Shown here piece by piece: positions 1 to 5,201 of a stretch of DNA of 45,275 nt. The position numbers and the translations under genes were made by a program. Origin of the DNA: a virus. Position 1 is the first letter of the stretch. Each line of letters opens with the position of its first letter. The stretch is taken from positions 1 to 45,275 of IMG/VR virus record IMGVR_UViG_3300027996_000061. One strand, 5' to 3'. The notes under the pieces were generated by a model. It saw only the letters and a list, made by a program, of their open reading frames with translations. It was not told the DNA's origin and did no database searches.

Positions 1-1510
1 AGGCGATGGGAATGGCATACACGAAGCCGTCCACAGTGCCTAGAGCGGTAGCCGCCTGTTGAGTGCCGTCACCTGCGATGAAGAGGCCGTTGTCCAGCGT
101 GTCGTAGGACACAGCCGAGTTGACTGCGGTGCTTACCGAGGTCGCTGTCGTCAGCGTCGTAGTGATGGTGACGTTGTTCCCTGCCGTGGCCGGGACCACC
201 TGGGAGTAGTCACCGAACGTCGTAGCGTTGGCCGTCGCTACGTTGCCTGTGATGGCTGCCGTGATGCTGACTGCGATGGTCGCCGGAACACCAGAGGACA
301 CATCGAACTGCGCTCCAACCGGAGCACCTGCGACCGCTGTGAGAACGATCCCGTCCACGGTGATGAGATCACCGGGAGCGATGACGCCAACGCCCGTGAC
401 TAAGATGTAGCCCTCGACTGTGGTGCCGTCTGCTGGAACGAAGCGGTACTGCGACACCGGGAGGGTCTGCGTACCTTGCGCCTCAACCTCACCGTTGGAG
501 AAGCCGTTTTCGGTCTTGAAGTTGACCGCATCAGCTTGGCCGGTACGCCGGATACGGTACTGCACCTGCACACGCTTGGTGCTTTCCGTACCGATGGTGG
601 GATCAGCGATGTCGTCTACAAGGTTGACGGCGGGAGGTGCATCGACATTACCTTGTCGGTAGATCGTCGCCTGCGAAGGCTTGTTTGGAGTGTCCACGCC
701 CCCTGTGAGAAACCCACCCAGCGGGCTGAGTGCGAAGTCTGCCGGAACGGTGGTGGTGAAGGTGATGGCGTTGCCAGCGGCCCCGGCAAAGGCGTCAGTG
801 GCGATCAGGTTGACCTGCCCTGCCATTGAAATGTCGATGGCTGCCGTCACCGCTACAGCAAAGCTGTTGGCTGGATCGTTCACCGCGTCCCGAATGTCCG
901 CAGCGATAGCGGCAACGGAACCCAATGTGTTGTCGTAGTCGTCGAAGCCAGACGTGCGTACCCCACCTGCGGGGGTCAGAGGCGTACCGCCGATGTTAAA
1001 AGCTCCCGTGGTAGGGAAAGCGAGGACTGTAATCGTGCCGCTGGCATGAGGGGAACTGCTTACCTGCGCTCGGAACACCTCAAGAAACACGAAGTCAGTG
1101 CGCTTCACGTCAGGAGGGGTGCCGCCGTTGACCGGAGCGGAATCCAACTGGATTAAGCTCTGCCCTGTGATTGAGGTGTTGGAATACTCGACCACGACTG
1201 GCATGTTCGCCACAAGGGCCGTGCGCTTCCGCATGTAGAAGGCGTTTGCCACAAACGAAGGCGCACCTACAGCCGGGAAGGCGTAGTCAGCCAACACGTT
1301 GATCGGTGACGGCCCCCGAAGAAATCCAGAGGGTGTCTCATTGTTCTGGACCAGACGCTTGATCTCACGCCCAACCTCTTGCGAGAGGTTGAGTTCAGCG
1401 TCCAGAACGGGCTTCCCGCTCTGATAAACGGCCTCGTCCCACGAATGCTCCCCTGGGGGGAGGTATCGAGAGACGGTTGAACCAGGAAAATACTTATCAT
1501 GGATCGCCAT
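1..1510 (-). CDS. Virion structural protein, C-terminus beyond window (partial)
   Basis: The minus-strand frame from the ATG at 1510 is open to the left edge (503 codons seen, no stop), so only the N-terminal part is present. GGAG lies nine bases before the ATG. The N-terminus contains a segment reading SGKPVLDAELNL, a pattern I associate with phage baseplate or fibre-proximal proteins that bind early in tail assembly. From about residue 170 there are at least two copies of a domain with the pattern 'LTxVAG...FDVSSG...AADIxxAINDxxN...GN.ITI'. The same domain occurs near the N-terminus of the 2,820-residue fibre. This supports a secreted or virion beta-sandwich architecture. It follows the 48-residue peptide and a micro-ORF at very short spacing. 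Function beyond virion component is inference. Confidence 0.8.
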   Translation of the reverse strand, partial: MAIHDKYFPGSTVSRYLPPGEHSWDEAVYQSGKPVLDAELNLSQEVGREIKRLVQNNETPSGFLRGPSPINVLADYAFPAVGAPSFVANAFYMRKRTALVANMPVVVEYSNTSITGQSLIQLDSAPVNGGTPPDVKRTDFVFLEVFRAQVSSSPHASGTITVLAFPTTGAFNIGGTPLTPAGGVRTSGFDDYDNTLGSVAAIAADIRDAVNDPANSFAVAVTAAIDISMAGQVNLIATDAFAGAAGNAITFTTTVPADFALSPLGGFLTGGVDTPNKPSQATIYRQGNVDAPPAVNLVDDIADPTIGTESTKRVQVQYRIRRTGQADAVNFKTENGFSNGEVEAQGTQTLPVSQYRFVPADGTTVEGYILVTGVGVIAPGDLITVDGIVLTAVAGAPVGAQFDVSSGVPATIAVSITAAITGNVATANATTFGDYSQVVPATAGNNVTITTTLTTATSVSTAVNSAVSYDTLDNGLFIAGDGTQQAATALGTVDGFVYAIPIA

Positions 1511-1513
1511 CGC

Positions 1514-1561
1514 CTACATCTCCGTCGAGGGGCACGATACCCGGTAGAAGGTCCGCTTCAT
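1514..1561 (-). CDS. Possible 15-residue coupling micro-ORF
   Basis: A 15-codon reading frame (MKRTFYRVSCPSTEM) starts within the stop of the 48-residue peptide (ATGA overlap) and ends four bases before the ATG of the virion gene. It may be a translational-coupling leader. It could also be the tail of the upstream peptide in another frame, reached by frameshifting. There is no independent evidence that it is expressed. Confidence 0.3.
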   Translation of the reverse strand: MKRTFYRVSCPSTEM

Positions 1562-1704
1562 TGGCGCACCCGAGTCCCTTGAAGGAGACGCTTGGTTACA
1601 GGCACACGAGGAACCGCACGACCTACCTTGATCTGGGAGGCAGATTTCTTGGTCTGTGGTGAGGTCATTTTCGCCCCTGCTTTTTTCCGACAAGCGCATC
1701 CCAT
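1558..1704 (-). CDS. Small basic Cys-containing protein, 48 aa
   Basis: This short frame encodes 48 residues. Its start is supported by a strong GGAGG eight bases upstream and by an intergenic motif at 1733-1746 just before it. The protein begins MGCACRKKAGAK and is Lys/Arg-rich with no hydrophobic core. Small phage proteins beginning with Met-Gly-Cys-x-Cys are familiar between structural genes, but I know no function for them. The stop overlaps the ATG of a 15-codon frame (ATGA), and that frame's peptide reads naturally as a continuation, so a sequencing or programmed frameshift is possible. The paired cysteines could bind metal or form a disulfide; this is inference. Confidence 0.6.
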   Translation of the reverse strand: MGCACRKKAGAKMTSPQTKKSASQIKVGRAVPRVPVTKRLLQGTRVRQ

Positions 1705-1732
1705 GTGTGGAACCTCCGACTACCGTGGGGCG

Positions 1733-1746
1733 ATAGGGAGGCTACC
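1733..1746 (-). promoter_or_regulatory. Intergenic GGTAG-N5-CTAT motif (copy a)
   Basis: On the minus strand the sequence is GGTAGCCTCCCTAT followed by CGCC. The TAG is the stop codon of the 251-residue gene, and the motif lies 29 bases before the 48-residue peptide. It is one of about a dozen similar sites in this window. It may be a phage promoter element or a dimeric regulator site, because TAG and CTA form a dyad. Confidence 0.5.
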
Positions 1747-2497
1747 GACCAGAAACCAGATTGGCGATCTCCATGTAAGTAGAACGTGGCAGATGCGCGA
1801 TGAGCCTGCCGTCTGCGTCCAACGCTTTGTAGACGTTCTGCTCTGGGAGGTAGACCACCTCTCGGATATTGCTAAAGGGTTCGGGCAAGTGTGACACTCC
1901 CGCTGCCGGAACATCGGCACGACGATCATCCACGAAAGTGGGGGGTGTCATGGCCAGCGCAGGAACCGCAACCACTTGCGGAACATAGACGCTGAAGGGG
2001 CCACCAGCCCCCGGCGTGCAATAGGTGACTTCATTGGCACACGCCCACAGGCCCTTTTTCCCCCCGTCTGGCCCTGGTGGCGTGCCCCGTGGGCGCATAA
2101 GCACTTGCTCCCCATAGCCAAGGCGAGTGCCCTCGGCCCAAAAGACCCTGCCCTCCGTGCCGTTGGTCAGGTGTCGGACAAAATGCCCCTTTTGAGGCAA
2201 GACCCGTTGTGCCTGCTGCCGGTGCCAGAGAGCAAGCCACCCTTCCTCCGGGTCATCTCCGGGAGGAATACCCGGCCACACGCCCTCAATGTTCTTGAGA
2301 GCGGTGTAGGTCAACTCTGTTGATCCCTCCACCGAGAGGCCAGCGCGAGCACCATACTGTCCATCGCCCTGCCACCGCAAAGTGCCGCGAGTGCCGAGTG
2401 GCACTTTGCGACCTCGTATTACGACGACCTCGCACCCCCGCTCCACCGTTAGTAAGAGCGCACGGGCTTCGTCTTCAGTGGTGGGTGTGGGTGTCAT
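1742..2497 (-). CDS. KOW/SH3-like protein of unknown function, 251 aa
   Basis: The start is the ATG at 2497, seven bases after GGAGGAG, so the upstream in-frame extension is not used. After a short helical N-terminus, residues about 20-60 read as a small beta-barrel of the 'VVVxRGRKVPxGTRGxLRWxGxGxYGxRxGL' type, seen in uncharacterised bacterial and phage proteins and reminiscent of KOW/SH3-like folds. A second, more diverged copy lies near residues 105-140 (VRHLTNGTEGRVFW). The C-terminal third has no recognisable motif and contains a Pro-rich stretch. The gene is divergent from the plus-strand cassette and shares a large palindromic control region with it. A role in the virion or in the infected cell cannot be decided. 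Confidence 0.75.
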   Translation of the reverse strand: MTPTPTTEDEARALLLTVERGCEVVVIRGRKVPLGTRGTLRWQGDGQYGARAGLSVEGSTELTYTALKNIEGVWPGIPPGDDPEEGWLALWHRQQAQRVLPQKGHFVRHLTNGTEGRVFWAEGTRLGYGEQVLMRPRGTPPGPDGGKKGLWACANEVTYCTPGAGGPFSVYVPQVVAVPALAMTPPTFVDDRRADVPAAGVSHLPEPFSNIREVVYLPEQNVYKALDADGRLIAHLPRSTYMEIANLVSGR

Positions 2498-2506
2498 GGT
2501 AAATCT

Positions 2507-2612
2507 CCTCCTACTTGTAGACAGCGTTTCAACCCCTAAGTGAAACCCCTTCTTAAAAGTTTCGATCAAGGGGTTTCACTGAACCCCTCTACCGCTGTCT
2601 ACAAGTAGGAGG
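2507..2612. promoter_or_regulatory. 106-bp near-palindromic divergent control region
   Basis: A perfect 20-bp inverted repeat (CCTCCTACTTGTAGACAGCG at 2507-2526, complement at 2593-2612) encloses a second perfect 13-bp inverted repeat (AGTGAAACCCCTT at 2539-2551, complement at 2568-2580). Both share one dyad axis at 2559.5. The outer arms contain the GGAGG ribosome-binding sites of the two divergent genes, at 2497 (minus) and 2620 (plus). The 12-base segments between the arms break the symmetry: each carries AACCCCT in the same orientation. I read it as a mirrored divergent promoter/operator; no clear sigma-70 boxes are visible. Confidence 0.75.
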
Positions 2613-2619
2613 CATCAAC

Positions 2620-2988
2620 ATGAACGACATCATCACCATCGGCGGGCACGAGTTTACCCTGGACACAGAGGTGTCCGTGCGTGGCCTCGATTGCCGAGTG
2701 GTTGACACCCTTGATCTACGGATCGCAGCGGAGTACCCAGCGGACGGCCTTCACGCGGAGGGTGCGTTCATGCGGCTTGCCGTTGCCGGTGTCGAAGACC
2801 CTTCCGAGTGGGAAGGGGTCGGCCACCATCACGAAGACCTCTCGGGCTACTGTGAGGTTGAGGGGAAGTTTGAGTACCACCACCGCGATCTGACCCTGTT
2901 GGTCCGCAAGTCGGACCTGAAGGCTCAGGAAGTGCCTTTCACCTATGAAGAAGTAGCCGCTGGCTGTGGCTTTGGAGACTACGCATGA
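2620..2988 (+). CDS. Hypothetical protein, first gene of plus-strand cassette
   Basis: A 122-residue acidic protein whose ATG follows GGAGG by seven bases, the ribosome-binding site being in the outer arm of the divergent palindrome. The sequence has alternating hydrophobic and charged residues and a His-rich segment (VGHHHEDL near residue 70), but no motif I recognise. It overlaps the next gene by the four-base ATGA junction, so the two are probably translated together. Its plus orientation inside a minus-strand structural operon, its own control region and the terminator after the third gene mark it as part of an autonomous moron-like cassette. The function is unknown. Confidence 0.75.
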   Translation: MNDIITIGGHEFTLDTEVSVRGLDCRVVDTLDLRIAAEYPADGLHAEGAFMRLAVAGVEDPSEWEGVGHHHEDLSGYCEVEGKFEYHHRDLTLLVRKSDLKAQEVPFTYEEVAAGCGFGDYA

Positions 2989-3224
2989 GCAACGCAACTT
3001 TCTATGTCAACCCTCCGGGGTACGAACCCTCCGCAACCGTGACCATTCAGCGCAGCACACTAGAGGGCGTCATCGACATTACCGTGTCCTTCGCCAAACG
3101 CGGCGGTCAGTGGTTCTTCACCCACATTCTCAATGAGGACGGCAACGAAGCCTACCTCACCGAGACGGAACAACTCCTCGCCCGCTCGTTTGTGGAAGCT
3201 GGCGTGGACGAGACTGGTCGATAG
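2985..3224 (+). CDS. Hypothetical protein, second gene of plus-strand cassette
   Basis: A 79-residue protein translationally coupled to the previous gene (ATGA overlap), with GGAG seven bases before its ATG inside the upstream coding sequence. It is predicted to be mostly beta with a short C-terminal helix. No signal peptide, membrane segment or known motif is visible. The context is a three-gene plus-strand cassette with its own promoter region and terminator; the function is unknown. Confidence 0.7.
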   Translation: MSNATFYVNPPGYEPSATVTIQRSTLEGVIDITVSFAKRGGQWFFTHILNEDGNEAYLTETEQLLARSFVEAGVDETGR

Positions 3225-3257
3225 ACCCCACACTCAACCTTCAACAGGAGTAATGCT

Positions 3258-3512
3258 ATGGCCCCCACCCACCTCGACTACACAGTGACACTGACTCGCC
3301 CCGATGGGTCCGTGGTCACGAACCTCGTCATCCCGGTGCTTCAGGAAAGCGCCACGGCTGACGGCAACGCCAGTAGCCGTCTCGACTTCGGCATCGAGAT
3401 CGAGGACTTCTACGCCGAGCGTAACCTTCGGTCCGACCTATCGGGTCTGGAGCACGTCGCCTGCATGGACGCCAACGACCGTGCCATCGAGACCGCCCGC
3501 AACCTCGATTGA
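3258..3512 (+). CDS. Hypothetical protein, third gene of plus-strand cassette
   Basis: An 84-residue acidic protein with GGAG seven bases before its ATG, lying 33 bases after the preceding gene and directly before a strong terminator. The N-terminus (VTLTRPDGSVVTNLVIPV) reads as a beta hairpin and the C-terminal half is acidic and helical. No family is recognised. It ends the plus-strand cassette and is convergent with the WGR gene. Confidence 0.7.
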   Translation: MAPTHLDYTVTLTRPDGSVVTNLVIPVLQESATADGNASSRLDFGIEIEDFYAERNLRSDLSGLEHVACMDANDRAIETARNLD

Positions 3513-3514
3513 TC

Positions 3515-3557
3515 GAAAAACGCCCCCACTGACCTTCGGGTCGGCGGGGGCGCTTTT
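3515..3557. terminator. Bidirectional Rho-independent terminator
   Basis: A GC-rich stem (CGCCCCC and TGACC pairing with GGTC and GGGGGCG around a TTCG tetraloop) is flanked by a run of A on the left and of T on the right. It sits between convergent genes, three bases after the plus-strand cassette and 30 bases beyond the stop of the WGR gene. It can therefore end transcription from both sides. Confidence 0.9.
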
Positions 3558-3586
3558 GTCGTTCTGGCTCGTGGATTCCTACGAGA

Positions 3587-4294
3587 TCAGATATTGCACT
3601 CTTTGGTCTGACGGTCGATGTAGTTTTTGAGCGTCTTCAGTTCCTTTTGCGTCCGGCTGGGATCGTCAATGAACCGAGGGTTCTTCTTCATGCGCGCAAG
3701 GGGTGCCCGCAGACGAGTAGCGACCTGCTTGCTCATGTCGCTACTGGGGAAGTCAGACAGCAACGCGGCCATACCTTCCAGAGCCAAGAGGAGGTCCGGT
3801 GCATCATCAGCACGAATCTCAGCCAATGCGGTGTCGATCAGGGTGGCCATGTCCCGCAGCGCGGGCACACACCCAACGATTTCTTGCGTGCCCCAACCGA
3901 AACCAACTTCACGGTCCAGGCCGACCGGGTACTGACCGACCGGCTGGGTCTTGAATGCGTCTTTGTAGCCCTTGCGGAGCTTGGATTGGCCGTGCTTCGC
4001 AAGCAGTCGGAGCGCCTGATCATAGTCGAGGCCATCTTGGTTCTTGCTCTGCTGCCGTCCTTGACCCATCGCTCCCCACAGCTTCTTCAGCGTGTGGGTG
4101 CCCATGCGGTCAGGGACAACTGCCATCTCGTAGAACTTGGAGTGGTTCTTGGCTTGATCAATGTAGTACGCCATGAAGGCTTCGCCCTCACGGTACTTCT
4201 GTCGAGTGACTTCCGGCATGTAGGGCTTGCCAGCGGCGGTCTTGGTTAGCCCCTCTTGGGCGAGAATGCGACGTAGGCGTTTGGCCATGTTCAT
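3587..4294 (-). CDS. WGR-domain protein with shared N-terminal leader
   Basis: A 235-residue protein whose ATG lies six bases after GGAG. Residues 5-20 (KRLRRILAQEGLTKTA) are identical to residues 6-21 of the next gene upstream, although the rest of the two proteins is unrelated. Residues about 52-114 fit the WGR domain: SKFYEM beta strand, L-WG (residues 72-74, with Ala for the usual Arg), and a C-terminal KxxKGYKD block. WGR domains in PARP2/PARP3 bind DNA ends and nicks and signal damage; no ADP-ribosyltransferase domain follows here. The C-terminal part is helical. The leader resembles, in concept, the capsid-targeting sequences of T4 internal proteins, so I infer that this protein may be packaged and injected. 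The WGR call is by eye. Confidence 0.75.
   Translation of the reverse strand: MNMAKRLRRILAQEGLTKTAAGKPYMPEVTRQKYREGEAFMAYYIDQAKNHSKFYEMAVVPDRMGTHTLKKLWGAMGQGRQQSKNQDGLDYDQALRLLAKHGQSKLRKGYKDAFKTQPVGQYPVGLDREVGFGWGTQEIVGCVPALRDMATLIDTALAEIRADDAPDLLLALEGMAALLSDFPSSDMSKQVATRLRAPLARMKKNPRFIDDPSRTQKELKTLKNYIDRQTKECNI
4235..4282 (-). repeat. Shared leader-coding repeat, copy 2 (other copy at 4982-5029)
   Basis: These 48 bases encode the same 16 residues as 4982-5029. The two DNA copies differ at five positions (43 of 48 identical). All five are third-codon-position changes that leave Ala, Leu, Gly, Leu and Arg unchanged. Identity falls away immediately downstream, where the proteins diverge. Confidence 0.9.
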
Positions 4295-4332
4295 AAGAGA
4301 CTCCAGAATGTCTTGGGGGTTGAGTACGTCAT
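4291..4332 (-). CDS. Possible 13-residue coupling micro-ORF
   Basis: A 13-codon frame ending in TFWSLL overlaps the ATG of the WGR gene by ATGA. The 38-residue gene before the sister leader protein ends in the same way (TFWSQI, ATGA overlap). Its own ribosome-binding site is weak. It may be a coupling leader or a by-product of the shared TTCTGGAG ribosome-binding segment. Confidence 0.25.
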   Translation of the reverse strand: MTYSTPKTFWSLL

Positions 4333-4353
4333 CCCGTGTACTCTCACAGGGCG

Positions 4354-4367
4354 ATAGGCACGCTAAC
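4354..4367 (-). promoter_or_regulatory. Intergenic GTTAG-N5-CTAT motif (copy b)
   Basis: On the minus strand the sequence is GTTAGCGTGCCTAT followed by CGCCC. It lies ten bases after the stop of the 222-residue gene and 60 bases before the WGR gene. A short inverted repeat (GAGTAC...GTACTC, 4322-4343) follows it. Confidence 0.5.
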
Positions 4368-4375
4368 GAACGAGA

Positions 4376-5044
4376 TCAGCCCGACCCGTCCCGAGCGTGG
4401 ATGCGAGTGATTTCCAAGGCCATTTCTTTCGCCATCTTTTTGGGGTTGTGTTCGTCCTCGAACTCTTGATCGTCAGCGTTCTGGTAGTCCCACCACTTCG
4501 CGTTCCACAGAGCGTAGAAGTATTGAACCCTGTCGGCAAGGTCACCGTTCCGGTCTTCTTCCAGATAGGTCACTACCTCCACGGTGATCTTGTCTCGACC
4601 CTTTTGGCCTTTGATCTCCCCAAAGAACCGATTCCCGTCCTCAAACTCGGGATCTTTCGACTGTGTTCGCCAACCACTTGATTCCAGGGCGGTCTCCATA
4701 TCCGATAGGGCTTCCTCCGCAGACTCGTAGGCGCTGGCATAGACATCGCCGGGGTCGCTGTCGTAAGAGGCGAACCGCTTCCCCTTCATGTCGCGGAGCA
4801 CCTGCACCGCCATGCTGCGGGTTGGAATGTACTCGTACAGGGCTTCTGCGTCCTTGTCCGTCACTTCCTCCTCGATCTCGCTGATGGACACACCGTAGTG
4901 ATTCGCCACAGCCTTGAGGATCTTGGCCTTCATCGGAGCGGGGATGCTGGCGAGGTACTTCGCGTTGAGATCACCGCTACCAGCGGTCTTGGTCAGACCC
5001 TCTTGGGCCAGAATACGACGTAGGCGTTTGATGTCGATGCTCAT
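4376..5044 (-). CDS. Acidic protein with shared leader, candidate internal head protein
   Basis: A 222-residue protein with GGAG six bases before its ATG. Residues 6-21 (KRLRRILAQEGLTKTA) are identical to the leader of the adjacent WGR protein; the leader is basic and potentially amphipathic, whereas the mature part is strongly acidic. Residues about 26-75 form a helical domain with the pattern 'KILKAVANHYGVSISEIEEEVTDKDAEALYEYI', which reads like a compact helix-turn-helix-like bundle. Residues 80-220 are mixed alpha/beta (VEVVTYLEEDRNG) and end in an acidic helix. No enzymatic motif was found. The shared leader and position after the tail-fibre module suggest packaging in the head; this is inference. 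It could equally be a virion protein with a common docking helix. Confidence 0.75.
   Translation of the reverse strand: MSIDIKRLRRILAQEGLTKTAGSGDLNAKYLASIPAPMKAKILKAVANHYGVSISEIEEEVTDKDAEALYEYIPTRSMAVQVLRDMKGKRFASYDSDPGDVYASAYESAEEALSDMETALESSGWRTQSKDPEFEDGNRFFGEIKGQKGRDKITVEVVTYLEEDRNGDLADRVQYFYALWNAKWWDYQNADDQEFEDEHNPKKMAKEMALEITRIHARDGSG
4982..5029 (-). repeat. Shared leader-coding repeat, copy 1
   Basis: This is the partner of 4235-4282; it encodes residues 6-21 of the 222-residue protein. The only differences between the copies are five synonymous third-position changes. Confidence 0.9.
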
Positions 5045-5157
5045 ATCTGGCTCCAGAAGGTGTCCGAGTCGCAGTCGGTAATTGACTCGTCGAACCCATG
5101 TTCACCGAAAACCCAGATTTCGGGACGGCTTGTGATGAGAGGAAAAGGGATCAGCAT
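5041..5157 (-). CDS. Small protein of 38 aa coupled to leader gene
   Basis: A 38-codon frame with GGAG six bases before its ATG and a stop that overlaps the ATG of the 222-residue gene (ATGA). The product begins MLIPFPLITSRPEIWVFGEH, with a short hydrophobic N-terminus and an acidic C-terminus ending TFWSQI. It lies 27 bases downstream of intergenic motif copy c. It may be a real small protein or a translational leader coupling the 222-residue gene to the promoter. No family is recognised. Confidence 0.5.
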   Translation of the reverse strand: MLIPFPLITSRPEIWVFGEHGFDESITDCDSDTFWSQI

Positions 5158-5183
5158 GGCAGGCTCCGTGCCTTATCGGGGCT

Positions 5184-5197
5184 ATAGGCGCACTAAC
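5184..5197 (-). promoter_or_regulatory. Intergenic GTTAG-N5-CTAT motif (copy c)
   Basis: On the minus strand the sequence is GTTAGTGCGCCTAT followed by AGCCCC. It starts five bases after the stop of the 1,810-residue gene and precedes the 38-residue gene by 27 bases. Confidence 0.5.
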
Positions 5198-5201
5198 GTC
5201 A

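Noticed and set aside
1-1500. Several plus-strand open frames at the left end
   Set aside because: They lack ribosome-binding sites, have skewed Arg-rich composition and lie opposite the long minus-strand frame, which is protein-like throughout.
3587-4294. PARP-type ADP-ribosyltransferase
   Set aside because: Only the WGR-like domain is visible; there is no H-Y-E catalytic region, and the protein is too short.
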